From an uncultured Bacteroidota bacterium (GTDB lineage Bacteria; Bacteroidota; Bacteroidia; Bacteroidales; P3), in assembly GCA_902784865.1 (NCBI GenBank), contig CACZWL010000016.1:36614-100613 (forward strand): a stretch of 64,000 nt of DNA, written 5' to 3'. The position numbers and the translations under genes were made by a program. A model generated the notes under the pieces. The model searched no databases. It saw only the letters and a list, made by a program, of their open reading frames with translations, and was not told the origin of the DNA. Position 1 is the stretch's first letter. Each line of letters opens with the position of its first letter. This document shows positions 1 through 7,575 of this stretch, in pieces.

Positions 1-15
1 AGTTCCACAAATCAA

Positions 16-74
16 GCCAAGTTAGTAAAGCGGTAAACGCTCACGAGGAATCGTGGGCTTTACTTATACTTGGC
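16..74. promoter_or_regulatory. Long imperfect hairpin in the leader of the methyltransferase island
   Basis: Bases 16-31 (GCCAAGTTAGTAAAGC) are nearly the reverse complement of 57-74 (GCTTTACTTATACTTGGC), and inside them CACGA (42-46) pairs perfectly with TCGTG (51-55) around a GGAA tetraloop. The structure lies directly ahead of a second, terminator-like hairpin and the first start codon. It could be an attenuator, the terminator of a gene left of the window, or part of a small mobile palindrome. The pairing is seen; the role is inferred. Confidence 0.45.
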
Positions 75-77
75 AGG

Positions 78-123
78 TCGTGGAACACCTAAGATGGCAT
101 AAGAAAAGTTCCACGATTTTTTT
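78..123 (+). terminator. Terminator-like hairpin abutting the first start codon
   Basis: TCGTGGAAC (78-86) is the perfect reverse complement of GTTCCACGA (108-116), and it is followed at once by a run of T up to the ATG at 124. The 21-base loop is long for an intrinsic terminator. A third copy of GTTCCAC sits at 2-8 and could compete for the same arm, so alternative pairing is possible. A terminator ending exactly at a start codon suggests attenuation of the methyltransferase genes, or simply the end of an upstream transcript. Confidence 0.45.
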
Positions 124-771
124 ATGCCAAGTAACGAAAACACAAAATCACAGATTAAGAGCCGCCAGCGGGTGGCTCAACACGGGGAGGTGTTCACTAA
201 TCCGCGCGAGGTGAACGCTATGCTCGACTTGGTACGCGATGAGTCGTTTCGGCTCGACAGCCGCTTCCTCGAGCCCGCCTGTGGCGACGGGAATTTCCTT
301 ATCGAAGTTCTGCGTCGCAAGCTTTCACTACTTTCTTCTGTAAAGTCTTCTACGGAATGGGAGTTCAAAAGTCTTATCGCCGTTGGGGCGTGCTATGGGA
401 TTGAACTGTTGGAGGATAATGTGGAGGCTTGTCGGGAGAGGTTGTATCGCGAGGTTGTGGGTCAGATGGGTCGAATAGGTGATTTGGGCGACTATGGGAA
501 GAGCTTGCGGTATATGCTGCGGAAAAACATCGTCTGTGGCGATGCCCTCACCTACCGCACTGCGGATAACAGGCCTATCACCTTCTGCGAGTGGACACCC
601 ATTGCGGGCAGCATGCAGTTCTCGCGGCGCGACTTCCAATTTGATTTCCTTGTCAACCAGACACATCAGTATTCTCTCTTCGACGAGCAGGGCGAGGCGC
701 AGAGCTTCGACGAACCAGTGCGGTCGTATCCTCCGCTGCATTACACTCAACTATATAAATATGGCGATTAG
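124..771 (+). CDS. Short N6-methyltransferase-like protein with SAM motif I only
   Basis: This 215-residue protein begins like an N6-adenine DNA methyltransferase: a 'GEVFTNP' segment about 20 residues in, then 'FLEPACGDGNFL', a good SAM-binding motif I. The catalytic NPPY/DPPY motif IV is missing. Where the downstream methyltransferase has 'QFDVIIGNPPY', this protein has 'QFDFLVNQTHQYSLFDE', so it keeps the preceding strand but not the catalytic tetrapeptide. It stops shortly after, at the edge of a 150-base duplication. It cannot be an active methylase alone. It may be an accessory subunit or a decayed copy. The ATG follows a T run with no Shine-Dalgarno sequence, which is usual in Bacteroidota. 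The function is inferred only from the fold motif and the neighbours. Confidence 0.7.
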   Translation: MPSNENTKSQIKSRQRVAQHGEVFTNPREVNAMLDLVRDESFRLDSRFLEPACGDGNFLIEVLRRKLSLLSSVKSSTEWEFKSLIAVGACYGIELLEDNVEACRERLYREVVGQMGRIGDLGDYGKSLRYMLRKNIVCGDALTYRTADNRPITFCEWTPIAGSMQFSRRDFQFDFLVNQTHQYSLFDEQGEAQSFDEPVRSYPPLHYTQLYKYGD

Positions 772-1041
772 GTCGCTACGCTCAAAATTATTCAAAAATC
801 TAATTCAAAATTATCATAAAAATTTTTATCCAATTTTTTAGAGATTTTGAGGCCGCAGAACGACCACAATGCAACACTCCAATGATATGAAACCTCGCAA
901 GTCTATAAATATGATGATTAGGTCGCTGCGCTCAAAATTATTAAAAAATCAGATTTAAAATTCTTCAATTTTTTTATTCAATTTTCTTGAAATTTTGAGG
1001 CCGCAGGCCGACCACAATGCAACACCCCGATAAAATGAAAC
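751..1041. repeat. Tandem ~150-bp duplication with palindromic arms between two methyltransferase genes
   Basis: The sequence from 753 (CTATAAATATGGCGATTAGG) recurs at 903 (CTATAAATATGATGATTAGG), and ACCACAATGC at 863 recurs at 1011, so two diverged copies lie about 150 bases apart. Each copy opens with GGTCGCT(A/G)CGCTCAAAATT and closes with AATTTTGAGGCCGCAG, which are imperfect reverse complements enclosing an A+T-rich core. The first copy also carries an ATGCAACACTCC that mirrors the true start of the next gene (ATGCAACACCCC at 1017), as if a gene start had been duplicated. No other gene is visible in the gap 772-1016. Confidence 0.75.
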
Positions 1042-2579
1042 AAGACTATTCACCGGACATACTGAACTGCCTGGCCAACTTGAGCAGCGACGAGGTCTTC
1101 ACCTCGCCGGAGTTGGCTAATAGGATGCTTGACCTATTGCCGCAGGAGTTGTTCCGCAGTCCGAAGACTCGCTTTCTCGATCCCTGTGCGAAGAGTGGCG
1201 TCTTCCTGCGCGAGATTGCCAAGCGGCTGCTGGCTGGGCTGGAAGCGGAGATTCCCGACTTGCAACAGCGTATCGACCACATTATGACCCGACAGGTCTT
1301 CGGCATCGCCTGTACCGACCTCACCGCCGAGATGAGCCGCAGAACACTCTACTGCTCCAAGCTTGCCAACGGCGAGTATAGCGTCAGCACCGCCTTCCAC
1401 GACGGGCATGGCAACCTGCTATACGAGCGGTGCCACCACACCTGGAACGCGCAAGGCCGCTGCAAGTACTGCGGCGCCAGCAAAGGCGAGTACCTCCGCA
1501 GCGACAGCCGCGAGACCTACGCCTATCCCTTTATCCATAAATCAATCAAAGAAATATTCCATAAAGATATGCAATTCGATGTAATCATAGGAAATCCGCC
1601 GTATCAAATGAGTGACGGAGGTGGTACTGGTGATAGTGCTAAACCTATATATAATCAATTTATTGAACAGGCGAAGAAGATTACTCCAAGATACCTTATA
1701 ATGATAACACCATCCCGATGGATGAAAGGTGGTAAAGGCCTGGATGATTTCAGAGAAACTATGCGAAATGATACGCATATTAGGTATATATATGACTATG
1801 AGGATGCTTCACACTGTTTTCCTGGACTTCATATTGATGGAGGAGTGAGTTATTTCCTTTGGGATGCTAACTACAAAGGAGAAGTGGACTACACCTATAG
1901 ATCTTTAGATGGAGGAGAATATCGGTCAAAAAGGTATCTCAAGGTTGATTATTCAGACACGATTATACGCGATCCGCGTCAAATTTCTATCATAAAAAGG
2001 GTAAAACAAAAGAGTAATGCGGATTTTTCAAAGATTGTTTCACCAAGGAATCCCTTCGGCTTTTTTGCAGACCTTTTTAATGACCCAGACAAGTATTCAG
2101 AAATAGAACTTTTTGATCATAACATACAAAACGGATGTAAGGTTTACGGTGTTAAAGGCAAGAAGGGGGGGGCGAAACGTGTATGTGGATACGTGAAGAG
2201 GAATAGCATATCCAAAAACCCGGGTTGGGTTGACTCATACAAGCTATTCTTCTCAAAAGCATACATGACAACATCGACAGTTCCTCCGGAAATAATTAAG
2301 GGAGAGCCTGGCGATGTATGCACCGAGACTTTCCTGAATATTGGCCCATTTAAAGAACAAAAAGAACGAGACAATTGCTTGTGTTATATAAAAACAAAAT
2401 TCTTTAGGGCTTTACTATTCTTCAATAGACATTCTCTAAACATATCTCAGGATTCATTTTCTTCCATCCCCCTCCAAGACTTCTCCCATCCGTGGACGGA
2501 CGAGATGCTGTATAAGAAATACGGCCTGACGGAAGATGAGATTGCCTTTATCGAAAGTATGATACGCCCGATGGAATAG
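1017..2579 (+). CDS. N6-adenine DNA methyltransferase (Eco57I/TaqI-like class)
   Basis: This 520-residue protein has a SAM motif I of atypical form, 'FLDPCAKSGVFLREI' (about residues 49-63), and the catalytic motif IV 'DVIIGNPPYQ' (about residues 188-197). Between them lies a likely zinc knuckle, with Cys/His residues in 'CHHTWNAQGRCKYCG'. The C-terminal half should hold the target-recognition region. It is visibly more A+T-rich than the first 500 bases, which suggests a mosaic gene. By family it transfers a methyl group to adenine N6 in a specific DNA site. With the upstream motif-I-only protein and the downstream GIY-YIG/helicase protein it probably forms a restriction-modification or defence module. 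The methylase call is firm; the partnership is inferred from position. Confidence 0.85.
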   Translation: MQHPDKMKQDYSPDILNCLANLSSDEVFTSPELANRMLDLLPQELFRSPKTRFLDPCAKSGVFLREIAKRLLAGLEAEIPDLQQRIDHIMTRQVFGIACTDLTAEMSRRTLYCSKLANGEYSVSTAFHDGHGNLLYERCHHTWNAQGRCKYCGASKGEYLRSDSRETYAYPFIHKSIKEIFHKDMQFDVIIGNPPYQMSDGGGTGDSAKPIYNQFIEQAKKITPRYLIMITPSRWMKGGKGLDDFRETMRNDTHIRYIYDYEDASHCFPGLHIDGGVSYFLWDANYKGEVDYTYRSLDGGEYRSKRYLKVDYSDTIIRDPRQISIIKRVKQKSNADFSKIVSPRNPFGFFADLFNDPDKYSEIELFDHNIQNGCKVYGVKGKKGGAKRVCGYVKRNSISKNPGWVDSYKLFFSKAYMTTSTVPPEIIKGEPGDVCTETFLNIGPFKEQKERDNCLCYIKTKFFRALLFFNRHSLNISQDSFSSIPLQDFSHPWTDEMLYKKYGLTEDEIAFIESMIRPME

Positions 2580-2756
2580 GCCGACACCACCGAGAGATCA
2601 CCGAAGGATCACCGAAGGATCGAAGAACCCACAAAGAACCCACGCCGAGGGGAAAGGCTCGGCAAAAACATAAACAGAGCGCTCTTTGAAATAAAAATGT
2701 GATAGCAAAGCAATAAAAACGACAACCTTGCGTTACAGATACAAAAGGAGATTGAT

Positions 2757-2966
2757 ATGACCGAAATAACATTAAGAGTCACTAACGAAAGCCTTCTGCC
2801 CAGTTTTCGCAAATTGATCCGGAGTATTGATGGCATTGATATTGTGCCTGCCAAACGTAAGCGTAAGAGTGGAATTGAGCAGGCACTTGAAGACGTGGCC
2901 GCCGGACGGGTGACCGAGTGGAAAAGTGCAGATGAAATGTTCAAAACATTGATGGCGGAGGCATAA
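2757..2966 (+). CDS. RelB/DinJ-type antitoxin of a toxin-antitoxin pair
   Basis: This is a 69-residue protein with a short beta-like N-terminus (ITLRVTNESLL) and a charged helical C-terminus ending in 'EWKSADEMFKTLMAEA', a shape common in RelB/DinJ-like antitoxins of Bacteroidota. A Shine-Dalgarno-like AAAGGAG lies about 10 bases before the ATG. Its stop overlaps the next start by one base (TAATG), so the pair is translationally coupled. The 177 bases upstream (2580-2756) hold short direct repeats (GGATCACCGAA, AAGAACCCA) and no other gene. The antitoxin would neutralise the following toxin and repress the operon. The family call rests mainly on size, order and the toxin's sequence. Confidence 0.7.
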   Translation: MTEITLRVTNESLLPSFRKLIRSIDGIDIVPAKRKRKSGIEQALEDVAAGRVTEWKSADEMFKTLMAEA

Positions 2967-3241
2967 TGTATAGTGTACGAACCACAAAGAATTACGAGCG
3001 TGCTTTCAAAAAGTGTGTTCGTCGTGGACTGCCAATGGACAAGTTGGACAAGGTTGTGAAAACGCTTGAAGCCACAGGTACACTTCCTCAAAAGTATCGT
3101 CCCCACAAGTTGTCTGGTTTTTCTGGCAACAATGTCTGGGAATGCCATATACAGCCCGACTGGCTTTTGGTATGGCAACAATTCGACGAAGAACTGGTGC
3201 TGCTGATGCTCGACACGGGTACACACTCTGACATCTTCTAA
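2966..3241 (+). CDS. YafQ-family type II toxin (mRNA interferase)
   Basis: The 91-residue product has the RelE/ParE-fold layout of YafQ: N-terminal 'TKNYERAFKKCVRRG', the middle segment 'PHKLSGFSGNNVWECHIQPDW', then 'LLVWQQFDEELVLLMLDTGTHSDIF'. The His, Asp and terminal Phe positions typical of YafQ are present (HKLSG, ECHIQPDW, THSDIF). Family members cut mRNA at the ribosome. The gene is coupled to the antitoxin by a TAATG overlap. The pair sits inside the restriction-like island, between the methylase and the helicase gene, where it could act as a genetic stabiliser of the island. The toxin assignment is strong; the stabiliser role is inference. Confidence 0.85.
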   Translation: MYSVRTTKNYERAFKKCVRRGLPMDKLDKVVKTLEATGTLPQKYRPHKLSGFSGNNVWECHIQPDWLLVWQQFDEELVLLMLDTGTHSDIF

Positions 3242-3307
3242 ACTATCACATCTTTATTTCTGCATAAGGGCGTCTGTTTGGAATGATAACGGACAAAATG
3301 ACATATT

Positions 3308-5884
3308 ATGCAGACCAACGAACAGATACTACCCATTATGCGACGTGCGGTGCCGCAGATTTATATGTATGACGACACGTCGTTTCCCGGCTGGATCAAG
3401 ATCGGGCAGACGACGCGCGCCGACGTGCGGCAGCGCATCGACGAGCAGCACCCCATCACGGAGCCTCACAAGACCTACCATCTGCTGTGGCACGACAACG
3501 CCTTCTATGCCGACGGCAGCGGCGAGAGTTTTTCAGACCACGACCTGCACGAGGTGCTGCGCCGTATGGGCAAGGAGCTGATTGGCGAGTGGTGCCGCTG
3601 CTCGCTGCGCGAGGCCAAGGCTGCCTACGTGGCGGTGCGCCATCGCGACACCAATATCGAGACTGTGCGCGACCTCGACCACAAAATGCGTCCCGAGCAG
3701 GAGAAGGCGGTGAACGACACAGCGGACTACTTCGCACAGATGGACAAGGAAGAGCCCGTCCGCCCGAGCCACTACCTATGGAACGCCAAGATGCGCTTCG
3801 GCAAGACCTTTGCCACCTATCAGCTGGCAAAGAGGATGAATGCAAAGCGGGTGCTGGTGCTCACCTTCAAACCCGCCGTGGAAGACTCGTGGCGCGACGA
3901 CCTGCTGCGCCACCGCGACTTCGAAGGCTGGCGCTATTATAGCAGCCGTGAGGCGGATGCCACTAACGCAATAACGCATTCCCACAATAACACATTCCCT
4001 CTGGTGGTCTTCGGCTCCTTCCAGGACTACCTCGGCCGCGACAAGTACGGCAACATCAAGCCCAAGAACGAGTGGGTACACACCATCAACTGGGACCTTA
4101 TTGTGCTTGACGAATATCACTTCGGCGCCTGGAACGACCACGCCAAGAGTCTGCTCGACCTCGGCGACAGCGAGGCTAAGAACCGCCAGACGGAAGAGGA
4201 CGAGGTAATGCGCGAGAGTGGCATCGACGTGGAGAGCGGCCGCGCGTGGGACGACGAGGACATACCCATCACCGGCCGTCACTTCCTCTACCTCAGCGGC
4301 ACACCCTTCCGCGCCCTCGCCACGGGCGAGTTTATGGAGAACCAGATATTCAACTGGACCTATCAGGACGAGCAGAAGCGCAAAGAGGCCGTCGGAGGCC
4401 CATACCTGGAAATGCCGACAATGGTGATGATGACCTACCAGATGCCGCAGGACCTCGGCGCGATGATAGAGCAGTGGGATATGGACGGCTTCGACCTGAA
4501 CGAATTTTTCCGGGCGGAGCGCACCCCCTCCCCACTTCGTGGGACTCCCCCTCGGGGAGGGGGAGAGCCGTCGGCGCACTTCGTTCACGAGAAGGCGGTG
4601 CAGAAGTGGCTCGACATCATCCGCGGCAAGACACCCATCTATGGCGACAGCAGCTCGCCCCTGAACGAACATCCTCCGCTGCCCTTCGAGGACACGCGCC
4701 TGCTCGACCTCTGCGCCCACACGATGTGGTTCCTGCCCAACGTGGCCTCGTGCGACGCAATGGAGGCACTGCTGCGCCGTCCGGCCAACGGATTCTACCA
4801 AACCTACCAGATCATCAACTGCAGCGGCACGAAAGCTGGCATCGGCATTGACCCCCTCGGGCCTGTGCGCGAAGCCATGGGCGACAACCCGCTGACGACG
4901 CGCACCATCACACTCACCTGCGGCAAGCTGACCACCGGCGTCACCCTGCGGCCACTGGGCGGACTGCTGATGCTGCGCAACTGCAAGAGCCCGGAGACCT
5001 ACTTCCAGACGGCTTTCCGCGTGCAGAGCCCGTGGACGGCGACCGACAAGGACGACCCGACGAAGAAGACCATCTTGAAACCCACCTGCTATGTCTTCGA
5101 CTTCGCTCCCAACCGTGCCCTGCGCGAGGTGGTGACCTACGCCAACCAGCTAGACGTCGACAGCAACCGCCGCATCACCGACAAGGTGAACGACTTCATC
5201 AACTTCCTGCCCATCCTCCAGTTCGACGGCTGCTCGATGAAACGGGTGAACGCCACCGAGATACTTGACTTCGTGGATAACGGCACCAGCGGTACGCTGC
5301 TGGCCCGCCGATGGAACAGCGCCCAGCTGGTCAATGTGGACAACGCCACCCTGCAGCGCGTGCTCGACAGCCCCGAAGCGATGGCCACCATTATGAAAAT
5401 CGAAGGTTTTCGCGCACTGGGCAGCGACATCATCGAGAACATCGTCAACCGTGCGGAGCGGATCAAGAAACTGAAACGTAAGGCTGGCGAAGACCCCAAG
5501 AAGAAAAAGGAGCTGACCGCCGAGGAAAAGGAGTACCGCAGCAAGCGGCGCGAAGTACAGGAGAAGCTGATGAAGTTCGCCACGCGCATCCCCATCTTCA
5601 TGTATCTCACCGACTACCGCGAAGAGAGCCTCGAGGATGTCATCCGTAAACTAGAGCCTTCGCTCTTTGAAAGAGTCACAGGCCTCACCATCGACGACTT
5701 CGACCTGCTGCTGCGCATCGGAGTCTTCAACCGCGCCCAGATGAACGATGCCATACTGAAATTCCGCCGCTACGAGGATGCCTCGCTGGCATATACGGGC
5801 GTCAACCGTCACGCTACAGACACAAAGATAGGCTTGATGGACAGCAGTGTGCCGATAGAGGCGTTACGACAAGTGGGGCGGTGA
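3308..5884 (+). CDS. GIY-YIG-like nuclease fused to SF2 (DEAD/DEAH-type) helicase
   Basis: This is an 858-residue protein. Residues about 15-110 look like a T5orf172/GIY-YIG nuclease ('QIYMYD', then 'GWIKIGQTTR'). A superfamily 2 helicase core follows: Walker A-like 'RFGKTFATYQLAK' (about residue 163), Walker B 'LIVLDEYHFGAW' (about 265), motif III 'LSGTPFRA', and a motif VI-like 'YFQTAFRVQSPW'. The C-terminal part carries a Lys/Glu-rich segment (about 715-755). This composition fits the restriction subunit of a type III-like or other ATP-dependent restriction system using a GIY-YIG nuclease, and the upstream methylase supports that. A 40-bp palindromic element is embedded in frame at 4524-4563. 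The exact restriction type is not clear. Confidence 0.85.
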   Translation: MQTNEQILPIMRRAVPQIYMYDDTSFPGWIKIGQTTRADVRQRIDEQHPITEPHKTYHLLWHDNAFYADGSGESFSDHDLHEVLRRMGKELIGEWCRCSLREAKAAYVAVRHRDTNIETVRDLDHKMRPEQEKAVNDTADYFAQMDKEEPVRPSHYLWNAKMRFGKTFATYQLAKRMNAKRVLVLTFKPAVEDSWRDDLLRHRDFEGWRYYSSREADATNAITHSHNNTFPLVVFGSFQDYLGRDKYGNIKPKNEWVHTINWDLIVLDEYHFGAWNDHAKSLLDLGDSEAKNRQTEEDEVMRESGIDVESGRAWDDEDIPITGRHFLYLSGTPFRALATGEFMENQIFNWTYQDEQKRKEAVGGPYLEMPTMVMMTYQMPQDLGAMIEQWDMDGFDLNEFFRAERTPSPLRGTPPRGGGEPSAHFVHEKAVQKWLDIIRGKTPIYGDSSSPLNEHPPLPFEDTRLLDLCAHTMWFLPNVASCDAMEALLRRPANGFYQTYQIINCSGTKAGIGIDPLGPVREAMGDNPLTTRTITLTCGKLTTGVTLRPLGGLLMLRNCKSPETYFQTAFRVQSPWTATDKDDPTKKTILKPTCYVFDFAPNRALREVVTYANQLDVDSNRRITDKVNDFINFLPILQFDGCSMKRVNATEILDFVDNGTSGTLLARRWNSAQLVNVDNATLQRVLDSPEAMATIMKIEGFRALGSDIIENIVNRAERIKKLKRKAGEDPKKKKELTAEEKEYRSKRREVQEKLMKFATRIPIFMYLTDYREESLEDVIRKLEPSLFERVTGLTIDDFDLLLRIGVFNRAQMNDAILKFRRYEDASLAYTGVNRHATDTKIGLMDSSVPIEALRQVGR
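4524..4563. repeat. 40-bp palindromic element embedded in frame in the helicase gene
   Basis: CCCCCTCCCC (4524-4533) is the perfect reverse complement of GGGGAGGGGG (4554-4563), enclosing a smaller CCCAC-TTC-GTGGG hairpin. The translated segment 'RTPSPLRGTPPRGGG' is low-complexity and unlike its surroundings. It lies between an acidic stretch and the following conserved sequence, as expected for a REP/MITE-like insertion tolerated within a loop. The reading frame stays open through it. Confidence 0.65.
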
Positions 5885-6196
5885 ACTGGAAATGCGTTGT
5901 GCATTTTTAAGAAAAAAACAGTTGCACGGTTCGGATTTTCTGCGTATCTTTGCAGGAACAGATTTCCCATCCGATACGCTCACAAACTGCTGTGCTTCAG
6001 CGCCGTAAACCCCCTGTATAAACCTCCATACGGGCTGATATATGCATAACTATCGGATTCCCAGATAATTGATACGAAAAACCATATACCAAGTCTATAC
6101 CATCTATATACCAAGTTTATGGATGGTAGGGGAATCATAGGGTAACCGGAGGGGAGAGGAAGGGGGATTTGCTGTTAAAAAAGGCGGGTGGAGAAA
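5885..6196. other. Gene-free 312-bp spacer between convergent genes
   Basis: No open frame here looks coding. The spacer holds a promoter-like site (5922-5952, plus strand) followed by about 150 bases with repeated (T)ATACCA words: ACCATATACCAAGTCTATACC, then ATCTATATACCAAG, then GGATGGTAGG near 6121. The CCATATACC/GGTATATGG words resemble the tail of the dispersed TTCTGCC intergenic repeat seen elsewhere. An unannotated small RNA is possible but not shown. Confidence 0.5.
5922..5952 (+). promoter_or_regulatory. Bacteroidota-type promoter with no obvious gene
   Basis: TATCTTTG at 5945-5952 matches the -7 consensus TAnnTTTG exactly, and TTG at 5922-5924 lies 20 bases upstream as a -33 element. 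No plus-strand gene follows before the minus-strand ung gene. The site either drives a small RNA or is fortuitous. Confidence 0.45.
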
Positions 6197-6874
6197 TCAC
6201 CCGATGCGGGTCCAGTCGATGGGGGGTAGGCCTTGCTGGGCGAGGAGGGCGTTGCACTGTGAGAAGTGGCGGCAGCCGAAGAAGCCGCGGTAGGCGGAGA
6301 GGGGCGAGGGGTGGGGGGCGGTGAGGACGTGGTGCCGCGAGCTGTCGATGAGGCTTTTCTTGGCGATGGCGTAGCTGCCCCAGAGGAGGAAGACGATGCC
6401 TGTGCGCTGTGCGGAGAGTGCGGCGATGGCTGCGTCGGTGAATTGCTCCCACCCGCGGCGCTGGTGGCTGCCGGCCTGGTGGGCGCGGACGGTGAGGGTG
6501 GCGTTGAGGAGCAGCACGCCCTGGTCGGCCCACGGAGTGAGGTCGCCGCTGGTGGTGGGCACGGCGGCGGCGAGGTCGGCGTTGATTTCGGTGATGATGT
6601 TGACCAGCGAGGGCGGCACCTTGACGCCCTGCGGCACGGAGAAGCAGAGGCCCATGGCCTGGCCGGGCTCGTGGTAGGGGTCCTGGCCGAGGATGACGAC
6701 GCGGACGCGGTCGAAGGGCGTGTGGTCGAAGGCGGCGAATATCTTGCTGCCAGGGGGGTAGCAGGTGTGCTGGGTGCGCTCCTCGACAAGGAACTGCTTC
6801 AGCTGGGCGAAGTAGGGCGCCTCGAACTGCGGGCGGAGGACTTCGTGCCAGGAGGGGTCGATTTTTATGGCCAT
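6197..6874 (-). CDS. ung: Uracil-DNA glycosylase
   Basis: This is a 225-residue family 1 UDG, the usual length. The water-activating motif is 'GQDPYHEPGQA' with catalytic Asp65, and the second active-site motif 'HPSPLSAYRGFFGC' holds His188. The enzyme removes uracil from DNA at the start of base excision repair in the cytoplasm. It is the last gene of a minus-strand run (DUF4294, NlpC/P60, lysS, MBL, ung), starting 62 bases after the MBL stop, with an A+T-rich palindrome in that gap. The start at 6874 gives the normal N-terminus (MAIKIDPSW). Confidence 0.97.
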   Translation of the reverse strand: MAIKIDPSWHEVLRPQFEAPYFAQLKQFLVEERTQHTCYPPGSKIFAAFDHTPFDRVRVVILGQDPYHEPGQAMGLCFSVPQGVKVPPSLVNIITEINADLAAAVPTTSGDLTPWADQGVLLLNATLTVRAHQAGSHQRRGWEQFTDAAIAALSAQRTGIVFLLWGSYAIAKKSLIDSSRHHVLTAPHPSPLSAYRGFFGCRHFSQCNALLAQQGLPPIDWTRIG

Positions 6875-6909
6875 GGGCGAGCGGCTTTTCTAGATTCTCT
6901 AGAATTTCT

Positions 6910-6936
6910 AGAATAACTAGAATTTCTAGTTATTCT
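6910..6936. repeat. A+T-rich perfect palindrome between the MBL gene and ung
   Basis: AGAATAACTAGAA (6910-6922) and TTCTAGTTATTCT (6924-6936) are perfect reverse complements around a single T, and a second, smaller CTAGAATTTCTAG palindrome overlaps on the ung side. It begins at the base next to the MBL stop codon. It lacks a G+C-rich stem, so it is a poor terminator. It could be an mRNA processing or stabilising hairpin, or a protein-binding site. Confidence 0.6.
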
Positions 6937-7575
6937 CTATTGCAGGAACGAGTTGTATTTCTTCTCCTTGCCGATTTGGCTGGCGATGCCGTGGCCGGGG
7001 AGGACGGCGTAGTCGTCGGGGAGGGTGAGGATGCGGGTTTTGAGCTTGTCGATGAGCAGGTTGTAGTCGCCGCCGGGGAGGTCGGTGCGGCCGATGCTGA
7101 AGTGGAAGAGGGCGTCGCCGGTGATGACCGAGCGGCACTCTGGCAGCACGAAGCAGAGCGAGCCGGGGCAGTGGCCTGGGACGTAGCGGCACTCGATCTG
7201 CGTCTCGCCGAGCTGCAGCACCTGTCCGTCCTCGAGGGGGTTGACCTCGAGGTCGTCCATATTGTCGACCGCGAAGCCCATGATGGAGCCGTAGGCCTCG
7301 GCCTGACGCAGCAGCTTGCTCCCTTCGGGGTGCATGGAGACGGGCAGGCCGTAGAACTCGCAGGCCTGGCGCAGGCCCGCGATGTGGTCGACATGGGCGT
7401 GGGTGAGGAGCACGAAGGCGGGCTTGAGGCCCATGTCGGCGATATACTTGCGCAACTGCTCGTCCTCGTAGGAGGCCTGGCAGGCGGGGTCGACGATGGC
7501 GCACTGGTGGGTGGCGGGGTCGACGACGAGGTAGGTATTGACCTCGTAGTGGTTGAATGTGAACTGCTTAACCAT
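6937..7575 (-). CDS. MBL-fold metal-dependent hydrolase (glyoxalase II-like)
   Basis: This 212-residue protein has the full metallo-beta-lactamase signature: 'THAHVDHI' (His59, His61, Asp63, His64), 'GHCPGSL' (His135), 'GDALF' (Asp154) and 'PGHG' (His195). 'GRTDLPGGD' is typical of the YcbL/GloB-like branch that hydrolyses small thioesters. No signal peptide is seen, so it is cytoplasmic. Its start overlaps the end of lysS by 8 bases, so the two are probably co-translated. The exact substrate cannot be read from the sequence; S-D-lactoylglutathione-type or other thioesters are candidates. Confidence 0.9.
   Translation of the reverse strand: MVKQFTFNHYEVNTYLVVDPATHQCAIVDPACQASYEDEQLRKYIADMGLKPAFVLLTHAHVDHIAGLRQACEFYGLPVSMHPEGSKLLRQAEAYGSIMGFAVDNMDDLEVNPLEDGQVLQLGETQIECRYVPGHCPGSLCFVLPECRSVITGDALFHFSIGRTDLPGGDYNLLIDKLKTRILTLPDDYAVLPGHGIASQIGKEKKYNSFLQ

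Noticed and set aside
2580-2756. Short direct repeats (GGATCACCGAA, AAGAACCCA) considered as a CRISPR or iteron array
   Set aside because: Units are too short, adjacent and irregular, with no spacers or associated genes.
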